Shown here: one piece after another, positions 1-9,628 of the stretch | Position numbering within the stretch: the stretch's first letter is position 1 | How the letters are laid out: each line of letters begins with the position of its first letter | Assembly (NCBI GenBank): GCA_015501585.1 | Contig: JADNRY010000023.1 | Span: forward strand, 372,001-436,000 | Source: Rhodocollybia butyracea | Taxonomy: Eukaryota; Basidiomycota; Agaricomycetes; Agaricales; Omphalotaceae | DNA: 64,000 nucleotides | Direction of reading: 5' to 3' | Position numbers and translations under genes: made by a program | Notes under the pieces: generated by a model | The model's input: only the letters and a program-made list of their open reading frames with translations | What the model was told of the DNA's origin: nothing | The model's database searches: none

Positions 1-249
1 GCTCACACTCTTTCGGCCCGCCATTTCTGCAATTGAAAATCTACTGCATTGCCACCGATAACTAGAACTAGTAGCTCCTTCTCCGCCGCCAGATAATGTC
101 CTCGATAAAGAATCGGGTCTCATAACTGATGCTGCGGCACTACGCACTCTTATTCCTTCGGCTCCGCTGTCGCGCTACACACACCGTTGTGCGCGTATCA
201 CGATGCATACAGCGCGTACTTAGATTATTATTACGGACTTACTTAATAA
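1..249. other. No gene recognised
   Basis: I see no convincing open frame, RNA gene or repeat here. The sequence runs straight into the MITE that begins at 250. Confidence 0.5.
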
Positions 250-629
250 GGGCTGTTCAATTCTAACTGCGGCAAAAATCGCGAATGCTCACGATTCAAT
301 CAAATGAGAGGCCGACGATGCCACCTGATGCTTATATCAGGTGCAATGCCAAAGCCATGACTGGATTCATTGAGCTCTAGGAAGCTGTAGGTACAAGGAG
401 GACACTATCTTTTTAATTAATTTGTACCATTCTCATATCTGTTGAATGCTCTACACATTACTTAGGGCATGGGTACTACCAAAAAGTAAGAACGAGCCAA
501 ATTGTGAGGGCACGGAGGTCCGGGCGCATCTTGTTATTACTCAGGGTTGGTCAGGGTGGCACTTGTCGGCTCTCATTTGAGTGAATCATGAGCACTCGCG
601 ATTTTTAACGGATTAGAATTAAACAGCCC
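250..629. mobile_element. Non-autonomous PIF/Harbinger-like MITE
   Basis: A 380 bp element with terminal inverted repeats of about 60 bp. The left end reads GGGCTGTTCAATTCTAA and the right end is its near-complement, finishing in CAGCCC. It has no coding capacity. Its ends resemble those of the autonomous element that starts five bases later (GGGGTGCTCAATTCTTA), which places both in the same broad superfamily. The flanks are TAA on the left and TAT on the right, close to the 3 bp TWA duplication typical of PIF/Harbinger but not identical. The neighbouring autonomous copy could have mobilised it. Confidence 0.75.
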
Positions 630-1600
630 TATAGGGGTGCTCAATTCTTAGAACGAAAAAATAATTAAATAATTGTTTCAACATTCAATGACCCTGAGCC
701 GCGCCAAAGCCATCGTCTTTCATCTCCTTTCTCTCTTCTAATGCCTTGCGATACTTTCCTTTCCATATCTTCGTAATAATATCTGTCTTCTATAATTTCT
801 CAGCGAAACACTACATCTTTTCGGTGTGTACATGTATTTTTTGTGGGAAATGTGACTAACAAACTATCAGAACGCCAAAATGGACCCACTCTCGCGCTTC
901 GCTGATGCTGCCCTTGCCTATGGAGCTCACGCGCAGGTTCCAGATACCGAAGCACGTCCGCCACTTTCTCAGATCAATCTTCCTCAAATTCTTCCTCCAT
1001 CTTCATCTTTAAAACGACCTCTTTCACCCACTACCGCACCAATGGGTAGTAAAAAAGTACCTTGATGGGATAATCCTTATGCCAGTACTCCACCACATGC
1101 CTATCAGACTCTAGTGACAAGTCAGCCTTCCACACAACTGCAGGAACCTCCTCTATCTACGGCATATCCATATTCTATGCAAACACAAATGTATCACACT
1201 CCACCTCCCTTGCCTGGCTCCTACACATATCCTACAGACATAAATACTCCCTTTCCGGCTTTGGACACCTCCAATACCACAAAGCCAACCGCTCCAGCTC
1301 CTTCTACAGCTCCTGCCACATCCCAGAAAGAAAGAAAAGGCAACCGCACTGCCAAGAAGTCAAATGCACCAGCAGTATTCTAACATTTTTTTTTTATTTT
1401 TTTTTAGGTTTATAGCAGGTGTATTCTGGTACTGGTACTGGTACAGAGAGAGAGTCGTTAAGATAAGTAAAGTATAATGTAAGATGTGAATATAGTCAAC
1501 ATACCTGGTACAGAGAGAGAGTCGTTAGAGGCTCCTCTCTGAACCAGGTTGGTAATATAAGTAACTCGATTAGGAATCAAGTGCTATATTCGTCATAGGC

Positions 1601-3432
1601 CTAAGGTGCTAAGTCAGCGTCTAACACCCCCCCTTGACTGGCGTCGAGGCCAAGCATTTTAACCCACTGGGCATGAAGAGTGTGATGGAGTGGTTTAGTG
1701 AAGATATCCACGACATTTTCCTTGTTTGAAACATATACAACGTCGACGAGCCGTTTCACGGTGCAGTCTCTGATGAAATGTTCTTGGATCGATATATGTT
1801 TCATCTTGCTATGGGCGTGCGGATCGTGTGTACAAGCGATTGTTCCTTGATTATTGCAGAAGATAGTTGTTGGAAGCGCCTGTGGAAATCCGAGCTCTGC
1901 GAAGAGATTGCGGAACCAGAGTACTTCACGAGCACAATGGGTAGTTGCCAGATACTCTGCTTCACAGGATGAAAGGGCAATAACGGATTGTTGTTTTGAA
2001 CTCCAAGACAAAGGAGAACCATTCATGGTTATGAGATATCCTGAGATTGATTTTCGTTCATCTCCCATACCCCAGTCCGAGTCCGTCAAGGCACGAAAAA
2101 GTGGGTAACACACTGATTTTCTCCCTAACCAGATCCCATATATTATTGTTCCTTTGAGGTACCGGAGGAGATGTTTGACCGCCGCAATGTGAGTTAGACC
2201 ATAATTTGACATAAAGCGCACTAGTTGTAATGATCCGTTCACAATTGGATCTTCCCTATGTACAGTATAGCGAGGGGCCCATTGGGCAGATTTACTACAA
2301 TATCGAGTTTTGGTGTCGCTGATTTAACAGTGTGGTTTCCAATGGTTCTTCTGTGTTAACAGGTAATATTCTGGTATTCTGAAGGAACAGATGTGACGTC
2401 TTCTGTGGTAAGCAGGTAAATGTAGTTCTTCTGTGGTAAGCAGGTAAATGTAGTTCTTCTGTGGTAAGCAGGTAAAGGTGGTTCTTCTGTGGTAATCAGG
2501 TATTCTTCTGTTGTAAGCAGGTAATTGGTGATGCTTCTGGATATTCACAGTTAGCAACTAAGGTTCATATCAAGGTTCAGTTCACAGCTATGCTGCACAG
2601 AGGTAATAATTCCAAAATAACAAGGCTGGGGTACAATGTATCTACTTGAGCAGTATTTATAATATCTACCTAAGTCATAATAAGTCATTCCGAGTCATAT
2701 TCCGAGTCATTTTGACTCATGTACAAACAATATAATAAGAGTCATTTCAGGTTCCGAGACTTTATAGCACAGCCGAAACTAGTCAATATGACTCAAACAT
2801 AGTTAATATGAATAATGCGGCATTGAGGCAATCACATGCTCAATTTCTCCAGTCAGGAAATGTTCACTTCCTGACACTAGTTTGCACACAGTGTAAGCAA
2901 TGTCGGGGCGTGTGCATGTAGATAGGTACATTGTCTTCCCAACAATTGCAGTGTACGGAAACTGTTTTACTCTTATCTCTTCATCTGGAGTCAGAGATTC
3001 AGTTTGGGGAAATAGTCGACATCCAGGATCCATCGGAGTAGATACAGTTTTGCAATTATCGAAGTTAAATTTGCGCAGAATTGATTGTGTGTAAGTGCTT
3101 TGGTCGACTTTGATAGTTTGGTTTGCACAATCCCGAGTGATTCTGCAGCCTAGATGGAATGACAGTTCGCCGTTATCCGTGATTTCAAAGAGGGAGTTGA
3201 GCTCTGATACAACCGAGTCAGACTCAGATGGTGGAGATGAACCAATGAGCATGTCATCTACGCTGGTAGTTAGAATGGATTTTGTTGTGTCTCGAATGCG
3301 TGTATAAACGCTCCAGTCAGATTCAGTTCTTCTGAATCCGATTGTTTCCAGCTTCGCGTTTAGTTCGAAGTTGGGAAAAACCCTCTTCTGGGGGACAGAA
3401 GACCTGAAGCAGTGAACCCTGCTCAGAGTCAC
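1601..3432 (-). pseudogene. Copia pol fragment: reverse transcriptase C-part and RNase H
   Basis: Two minus-strand pieces belong together. At 3432-2803 is the back half of a copia reverse transcriptase: SVDDMLIGSS stands for the catalytic YVDD box, and KTMYLSTCTRPDIAYTV is the copia motif before RNase H. At 2242-1601 is RNase H, with DSDWGMGDERKSISGY, SSCEAEYLA and the C-terminal VDIFTKPL. Between them, 2260-2800 is foreign and includes a short tandem repeat. The first aspartate-bearing box of reverse transcriptase and everything upstream are gone. Confidence 0.85.
2385..2535. repeat. Short tandem repeat, about 28 bp unit
   Basis: Four to five degenerate copies of a unit around TTCTTCTGTGGTAAGCAGGT. 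It lies inside the 2260-2800 block that splits the copia pol remnant and is not coding. Confidence 0.7.
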
Positions 3433-3470
3433 GACCTGAAGTAGTGAACCCTACTCAGGATCAGATGTTT

Positions 3471-3548
3471 TGTTAGAATAAGTGCACTATACAGCTCTGC
3501 CATGTAACCGGTTACATGGCAGAGCTGTATAGTGCACTTATTCTAACA
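3471..3548. repeat. Perfect 78 bp palindrome
   Basis: Positions 3471-3509 and 3510-3548 are exact reverse complements, 39 bp each with no spacer, meeting at AACC/GGTT. It starts TGTTAGAATAAGTG and ends CTAACA, like two LTR tips placed head to head. It forms the right end of the copia-like insertion. The first 17 bases (22 if five bases of local match are counted) recur at 32635. Confidence 0.95.
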
Positions 3549-4767
3549 AGTATCTCCAACAAAGGCTCTGCCTGAGAAACAAAAACCTGGATGCCCTCGT
3601 GGTACTGGGAAGAAAAGCAAGACTGCAACAAAGGTGGAGGAGAATGGTGAGAAACCTGAGACTGCAGCTTCGGAAAATTGGACCATCCCACATACCACAG
3701 CTCTTTTCAAGTACATGTTGAACCAGGATGCGGATGATGTCTTCAAGAAGTTGCAGGTCTCCTCAAATAAGATATGGAAAATGGTGCATTTTAAGAACTG
3801 TTTAATTACTACTATTGTGTAACTGATTTTATCTACATAGGTTGCAGAGGCTGACATTGTCCCGGGTCGAACTGCCGCCCAAATGAAGACAAAGTTTGAT
3901 GCTTCATTGGCTACATTCAAACAACTCTATAAATTCCGCAACTTCACTGGCCATGGCGCTGATGCCGATGACTATGACTGGGACAATGAAGAAGCAGTCA
4001 CCACGCACTTGAAAAACTTGCTCAAAGCTGGGAATGATATTGCAGGGCTCTCTGCAAAAGTGTGCAGGTTGTGGATGAAGGAGGGATGGTATGACCTCTT
4101 CAACAATTGGTATGTTGCTTTCGTTGTTTTTTTTTGTTTTTTGATGTTTGCTGACCATATCAGGTACCATGACAACCCTTGTGTTGCCCACGAAGTTGTT
4201 CGCTCTTTGGCGGGCAAAATCTCCAACTACAATCCCAACAGTGATCCTATCAAGTGGCCACCTAGCGATGATGATGTACAGATCACAGATGGACTGAAAA
4301 CCCCGCAGCATCGAGGCTCTGCCAAGAAGGAAAAGCCAACCCCTCGCCTTCCTACTCCCTCATCCTCTTGTACATCAACTTCTCATACATCTTCAGTACT
4401 GACTTCTCGTACATCCAGTGGTAGAAAAGGTCGCTTGTCTGGGAACAATGAGTCACTTTCAGGTCTTTTGCAATATTCTAAAACAAAGGCAGAAGTTGAT
4501 GAGCATGTGATGAAGCTTCGGGAGGATGACATGCAAACCAAGGCACAAAAGGAAGCCTATGGGGATGCAAAAGAGGTGCTTAAAAATTGTTTCAATTTTG
4601 ATGATGATACTGTGGAATATGCAAAGAAGATTGTTCAATGTTACTTCCAGCATGCTGCAGAGGCACTTTGAACATTCATTTCACTGTTGATTACAATTTT
4701 TTTACTCTACTCTACCATATCACATATAATTTTTGATAGGACATACAATATCCATAAGTTCATTTTG

Positions 4768-6236
4768 TCATCTATACCCTTCCCTCTTTAGCCATGCTGC
4801 AGTTTCTTGAATAGGTATATTTGCTGGCCCGTCTACATTACTTTGAATGGCCTCTGGTAATATATCTCCATCCCAGTCTCCTGTTCCATCATCACATAGA
4901 TCCTTTGAGTAGTCTTCCAACCTCTCTGGGTGATCATTGTAGTATAGGCACATGTTGTGCACAATCATCATTGCATCAATGGCACACCATGCATCCTGGA
5001 TGTTATCATGATAACCCATGAATTTGAGGCTGCAAAAATGCAACTTGAGACAGCCAAATGCATGCTTGACAGTGATCCGCTGTTTCGAAAGGGTAAAGGT
5101 GAAAACTTTCATGCATTTCCAATGGACCTCTGATGCTGACTTGCTTAATTCCAAAGTGCTGAATGGGCGGACTGAGTATGGTGTTGATGGGTAGCCCTTG
5201 TCTACAAGGATGTATCAGCCATGTGGTAGGTATTGGTTCCAATGCTCTCAAAAGTGGGAACTCTTGAAAATGTGAGAGTCTGTTACACTACCTGGCCATC
5301 CAAGCTCCCAAGCTCCAAACCAGATACCAGAGTTTACAACTGCAAAAACACAAAACTGTCAAGATTTTTAATCAAGAACAAGAATGTGCAGATATAATAC
5401 TTAATACGCACTGTGAAAAATCCTTTCTGGCTCAGATATGCTTCTCCATTCTTGGATGGGCAAAACATTTGGATCAGAGTACCATCGCCACTTCCAACAC
5501 ACTCCGGGAATGCAATATTTGCCTCAATTGCATCTATTGATTCAGTCTGATCTTTTTCATTGAGCCAGACTGCAAATCTGCCATGTAGTTCATGAAAGGC
5601 ATGAATAACACGAGTATAGAATCATGGTTCCGTAACCTATACCCATCTTCAGCATAGCATCATGCACTGGACTTCCTAGCTGGCCATAACAAATGAGGAA
5701 ACATGCTAGCTGCCATCGCACATGCCGTTGGGGCTTCTTTCCTTTGGAGATGAATATAGGATTACCTTGGAGAATTTGAACAAAAGTGTCAAATGTTTCT
5801 CGGCCAATTCTACAGTTGCACATTCAACTTCCTTTGTGGTAAAATAAAATAATGCTACACACTGAAAGATGTTCCGAAAATCACGATCAGGCATTTGAAG
5901 TGCAAGTTCAAAGAAATCTCTACTCTTTTGAACCTGGAAGTATGGTCCACAGGTTCCATCTCCTTTCAATGATACTGCATACTCTATCCAGCTCATTCCA
6001 AGTGCACAAAGTAATAGTGCTGTTTCTTTGTCCCCCAAATCTTGAAGGCCAGAATTATCCTTATCATCTGGTATGTCATTGTCAAAGTCTGGGTGGTAGC
6101 TGGCATTGTTTGGAATTTCAATGAGGTCAGCAGCAACGAAGAGCTCAGATGCCTCTCTGATATACTCTTCCTGAAGTTGTTCAAGCATTTTTTTGGGCAT
6201 TATTTGTGAGAAAACTCTTATCTCAGATAAAATCAA
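4768..6236 (-). pseudogene. PIF/Harbinger DDE transposase, inactivated
   Basis: This is the nuclease that cuts and joins PIF/Harbinger ends. The minus-strand exons begin at 6236. A 53 bp intron spans 5862-5810 and joins MPDRDFRNIF to GRETFDTFVQILQGNPIF. A second intron lies near 5410-5350. The catalytic blocks are SGDGTLIQ (first Asp), LVDKGYPSTPYS (second Asp) and RITVKHAFGCLK, where family members usually have VEHAFG. The third acidic residue is therefore Lys. Further damage is a frameshift near 5627 (after GIGYGTMILYS) and two in-frame TGA codons shortly before VDKGYP, one where Trp is expected. The reading otherwise follows the family to the C-terminal IHNMCLYYNDHPE-like helix (here VHNMC). 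Confidence 0.85.
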
Positions 6237-6672
6237 TTGGCTCTGGCACGGCTCAGGGTCATTGAATCTTGAAACAATTATTTAATTATTTTTCGTTCTA
6301 AGAATTGAGCACCCTAATGAAGTATTAGTTACTTTTATGGACATATTGATTCTTATATTCAAATACTTACTAGTATTTAAAGGACAGTTTCATTAAAGAT
6401 TAATTAGATGATTCTTTTACTCTTTCTCCCACTTTCTCTCTCTCAATAAAGTCTTATTATTATCTCCTCTCATTGTAATCATTGTTCACTTACTTGAAGA
6501 CATTGGAAGTTGCCATCCGCGAACCAAGATCTTGGTTCTCGTACAAACCAGAGCTAAGTTCCACATTTGGAGCCCACTGCAAGAGAGGGTAGTCCGAATA
6601 ACCCCTATTTTATTGAGGTCTTTCTTCATAGTGAACAACGGCTTGTTGCCAACAAGAAGGTCTTTGCAGTTG

Positions 6673-7034
6673 CATCAGGAAAAGCCGTTTTTGCCCAGGT
6701 GACCCCAGAGTGGCCTAAAGCAAACTAGGTGACCTATGAATCCTATGGCATCCTAGGAATTTGGGCTCATCCCTTGCCAGTCAATGCTCTTGAGGATTCC
6801 CCAGGGTATCCTAGGGTATCCTAGGAAGCCCCAGGGAAACTCCAGGACAACTTTGGGAACACCTGGGCAAACCTGGGCAGACCTAGGCTTGCCTAGGATA
6901 CCCTAGGGAATCCTCAAGAGCCTTGACTGGCAAGGGACAAGCCCAAATTCCTAGGATGCCATAGGATTCATAGGTCACCTAGTTTGCTTTAGGCCACTCT
7001 GGGGTCACCTAGGCAAAAACACCTTTTCCTGATG
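6673..7034. mobile_element. Foldback/MITE element with long inverted repeats
   Basis: The sequence from CATCAGGAAAAG at 6673 reads back inverted to CTTTTCCTGATG at 7034. The arms are about 130-150 bp with few mismatches and a short centre. It is rich in CCTAGG and in the near-palindrome TAGGTGACCTA. It has no coding capacity. It interrupts gag-leader sequence of the gypsy fragment. Confidence 0.85.
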
Positions 7035-7164
7035 TGTCAATTATCCCTATCTCTAATCCTTCCCAGACAATCCCTTTTCCTAATCCAATCACAAATCCAA
7101 CAATGGCAGCTCCTACTCCCCTTCCCTGTCAAAGCAAGTGAAAATCCCCTAAGTAGACTCAAAG

Positions 7165-7395
7165 TATGAAGAACAACTCCCAACATTCTTTGAGGAGTTT
7201 GTGGCCACCACCGATGCCACTGGAATTGTGAATGACAATGCTGCAATGAAGAAAGAAGTCTTGCGATACACGGATGCTCCAAGTATTCGTTTTTGGAGAA
7301 CACTCCCGACCTTTACCAATGTTATGAAGACATGGGATGAGTTCAAGAATAAAGATGGACATGAGTCCAGTTCTCACACAGGTACTCGTGAGTAA
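7165..7395 (+). pseudogene. Retrotransposon gag fragment
   Basis: The plus-strand frame reads SKYEEQLPTFFEEFVATTD, then KKEVLRYTDAPSIRFWRTL and TWDEFKNK. This pattern (EE…DFxE…KKxxVxRYxD…W…WDxFK) is typical of the gag domain of fungal gypsy elements. Only about 75 residues remain, with stops on either side. What follows (7420-8150) is pyrimidine-rich and shows no supported frame. Confidence 0.5.
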
Positions 7396-8154
7396 GAACC
7401 ATGGTGTCATGCCCTAGGCATATACAGACTGCCGACATTTCCCGCTCCTGCCCCATTTCCGGTTCCGATACACTTCTGCTTTGCTTCTGTCTTACTTTTT
7501 CCTTCACTGGACACTTTCTATGAGCCCGCCGATCCATTTCCCATCATTCTTACAATCATACATATGCTTTATGCCCATCCTGCCGCTTCCACTTATGTCC
7601 ATCATTGTCTTTTCATCCTTGTACTTCTTTTGGCTATTCTTGTCTTTTCTACCCTCAGATTATTACCTATCGCTACTCCGGTCTTCAAGTACCCTTTATA
7701 TAGTTCTGTACCATGTCAAGTACAGTAGATTGGAAATATTGCTTAACCCCTTGACTCGTGTGCTCTTCTGTGTTCCGGTTTCTTGCCTTATCTGTTTCTT
7801 TAACCCTGTTTCTTCACTCCATTGTTTTCATTGTTGGGAGCGAGATAGGATACGTTCAAGGATGAGGAGTGTCATGGTTTACTATGATGATGAACCCATT
7901 GACAGTAGGTTGCTTTCGCAGTCCCGCTCGACTTCATGGATTCCGCCATCACCAGCTTCAAGTATGGATTTACGGTTACAGGGCCCGCCATGGATCCCTT
8001 TTGAGTCAAAAACCTAGGAGGTTGATACCAACCGCTTGGGTCTTGACAGCGCAGCAAACAATTCACAGAGTGTGCCCATGCACTCCGTCTATTCTGGTTC
8101 CATGGGTAATACACATGGAAACTCTTGGGAGACCTCGCCTCTTAGTGCTGGTAG

Positions 8155-8210
8155 ACAGCTCACGGCGCTTAAGCGCTAAAATTAGCGCCTAAACACTGTG
8201 AGCTGGCTAC
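8155..8210. repeat. Imperfect 56 bp hairpin
   Basis: The arms AGACAGCTCACGGCGCTTA and the complement of TAAACACTGTGAGCTGGCT pair, with an inner palindrome AGCGCTAAAATTAGCGC. It is not coding and may be a very short foldback remnant. Confidence 0.6.
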
Positions 8211-8280
8211 AATCCAAAACCTTAGTGTCAGTATGTATTTACTTCATAATGTAGTATGAAATTGTTTTGAATAGGTGTAG

Positions 8281-8893
8281 ACTTATTCTATTTGGAAACC
8301 CTGTTTCCGGGGTTTCTCAAGAAACCCACTCAAAATGTGCAGGTTTAGAGGATTTCTCCGGTCAGTGTCCCGGAGAGATAACCGGCCATTCTAGACACGC
8401 GCCAAATTCAGGATCAACGGCAAGTTAAATTTTTATATAAAAACCATGTGCCGATAGAGCGCTCCGCATGCATGATGACCTCAACAACTTGAACAACCTG
8501 CTCAGCACTATTAAGAATAGTTTCCTTTGGTAGTAAATCAATGGCATTTCTTTACATTGTTTGAGCAATTATATAAATAAGTTTGAAAACTGAGTGTTGG
8601 TCACTGGGCATCGTTGAGAGTGGCCTGAGTGACCTGCGGGCTTGCTTGCGGGACAACTACGGGAATGTCGGTAACAACCGACGTGTCCCCAGAGCCACCC
8701 TGCTGATTCAATTGTTTTATATTATTGGTTGCCGAACTTACGGCTTGACTTTTACATAGTATTTTGGCGCGCGCTTAGATTATCTCTACTTTGATAGTCT
8801 GGAAGCACTGGGCATTCGGCAAGGGTTCCTTAATAACGATATGAGGGAAACCCGGGTTTCTGCTGGAAACTGGGTTTCCAAATAGAATAAGCC
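8281..8893. mobile_element. Mutator-like (MULE) MITE, 613 bp
   Basis: The terminal inverted repeats read CTTATTCTATTTGGAAACCC at both ends (one arm starts with A, the other with GG). The element is flanked by a perfect 10 bp direct repeat, ATAGGTGTAG (8271-8280 and 8894-8903). A 9-11 bp duplication is the hallmark of Mutator-like elements. There is no transposase, so it depends on a relative elsewhere. Confidence 0.85.
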
Positions 8894-8939
8894 ATAGGTG
8901 TAGTATGTCTTTGTAATTACTATACTGTATAACTGATGT

Positions 8940-9080
8940 ATATAAGTAGGTAACAACACAAGTACTTGTAGGTATACTTGCAAAAATACTTGCAAGTCAA
9001 GTACTTGTTTCCCATGGTTCCCATCCAAGTCGCAAGTCAAGCATTTTAGGCCACAAGTACTTGTGTGCCTGTTCCAAGTA
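8940..9080. repeat. Cluster of CAAGTACTTG palindromes
   Basis: Several copies of AAGTACTTG and AAGTATACTTG occur within 140 bp, spaced irregularly. No gene is visible here. The function is unknown; it may be debris of another inverted-repeat element. Confidence 0.5.
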
Positions 9081-9176
9081 TACTTGGAACCAGACTCATG
9101 TTCATCTTTATGAATCAAGACATAGGTCTTGTCTTGATATCCCGGTGCAGAGCAGATCCTTGAAGTCACCACAGAA

Positions 9177-9628
9177 AGCCTTCAATGATAAAAAGAGGGA
9201 AACATGAATAGAACACAAACATGTCAGAGGTTCCTGTTGTGGATTAAGTGATCTGGTAACACTTGTGCACTCGGTTGTTAGACCTTTAGTACAATTGTCT
9301 GGGTCGCCCCAGGACCTCTACAGTATTTATACTACTTACAATACCTTCTAGAATATTCTACATAGTACTGGTAAGTAGGCTGAGTAAGTAATGAGTAATA
9401 CTAACAAAAGTACTAGAACATTCCAGTACAGACTCAAATCTACAACAGTTCCCCTACTCATATGAGGTGGTTGCTTGTGATTCTGCATCTGAACTTGTGG
9501 CAGAAGAAAATATGGTTGGGGTATAATCATTGACACTCTCCAGGCTGGCATCAGAGGCAAGTTGCTTTCAAGGAATGTCACAGATGGAAACAAATTGGAA
9601 ACGGAATAACACACTTTCTAAGAGTTGT
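9177..9628. repeat. Left flank of module copy 1 (homologous to 27005-27316)
   Basis: Once the solo LTR at 9235-9447 is removed, this stretch aligns with 27005-27316. Shared landmarks are GAACACAAACATGTCA, GGTTGGGGTATAATCATTGA (GGTTGGGATATAATGATTGA in the other copy) and the lead into the 73 bp minisatellite. No coding is supported. Confidence 0.75.
9235..9447. mobile_element. Solo LTR, 213 bp
   Basis: It starts TGTTGTGGATTAAG and ends CTACAACA. A 5 bp target duplication, GTTCC, flanks it (9230-9234 and 9448-9452). The homologous locus near 27135 has the same flanks without the insert, which confirms both boundaries. The short length and TGTTG/CAACA ends suggest a copia-type LTR. Confidence 0.9.

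Larger units (their letters stand above)
1379..3548 (-). mobile_element. Copia-like LTR retrotransposon remnant nested in the Harbinger element
   Basis: The 2.17 kb insertion is flanked by a 5 bp target duplication, AGTAT (1374-1378 and 3549-3553). The minus strand carries copia reverse transcriptase and RNase H sequence. Downstream is a polypurine tract (complement of 1627-1633) and then an LTR starting TGTTAGACGC at 1626 and running to 1379. The opposite end at 3548 also starts TGTTAGA but continues into a perfect palindrome, not into the same LTR sequence. So the 5' LTR is rearranged or replaced. Gag, protease and integrase are missing. Confidence 0.7.
880..4671 (+). pseudogene. Myb/SANT-like accessory protein of the Harbinger element, interrupted
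   Basis: This is the DNA-binding partner that PIF/Harbinger elements use with their transposase. Coding sequence runs 880-1378, then resumes after the copia insertion at 3554-3783, 3841-4109 and 4164-4671. The introns are 3784-3840 and 4110-4163. Removing the insertion and one AGTAT duplication joins the frame without a slip (…APAV/SPTKALPEK…). The Myb/SANT-like domain starts around ENWTIPHTTALFKYML and ends near WYHDNP. A Ser/Thr-rich linker and a C-terminal charged helix follow. Besides the insertion there is one in-frame TGA at 1063-1065. The N-terminal region is Pro/Ser rich and poorly conserved, so the start at 880 is only the first ATG. Confidence 0.8.
634..6314. mobile_element. PIF/Harbinger-type DNA transposon, 5.7 kb, inactivated
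   Basis: The ends at 634-710 and 6240-6314 are inverted copies of each other over about 75 bp (GGGTGCTCAATTCTTAGAAC at each tip). Inside are the two genes expected of PIF/Harbinger: a Myb/SANT-like DNA-binding protein on the plus strand (880-4671) and a DDE nuclease transposase on the minus strand (4768-6236), transcribed towards each other. A copia-like element sits in the first gene. Neither gene is intact, so this copy cannot supply its own proteins. Confidence 0.85.
6316..7420 (+). mobile_element. Gypsy-like retrotransposon fragment (LTR tail, leader, gag start)
   Basis: Directly after the Harbinger end come AT-rich sequence ending in an LTR-like tail, a segment resembling a primer-binding site (TTTGGAGCCCACTGC near 6568), and then a gag-like frame. 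A 362 bp foldback element splits it at 6673-7034. No second LTR or pol is seen nearby, so this is a remnant. The LTR limits are uncertain. Confidence 0.4.

Noticed and set aside
4768..5251. Alternative minus-strand frame MRALEPIPTTWLIHPC as a separate gene
   Set aside because: It is a shadow frame of the transposase; the true frame carries VDKGYP and the HAFG block.
7481..8017. 178-codon plus-strand ORF
   Set aside because: The first half is pyrimidine-rich and translates to low-complexity hydrophobic sequence. No motif, splice support or paralogue was seen.
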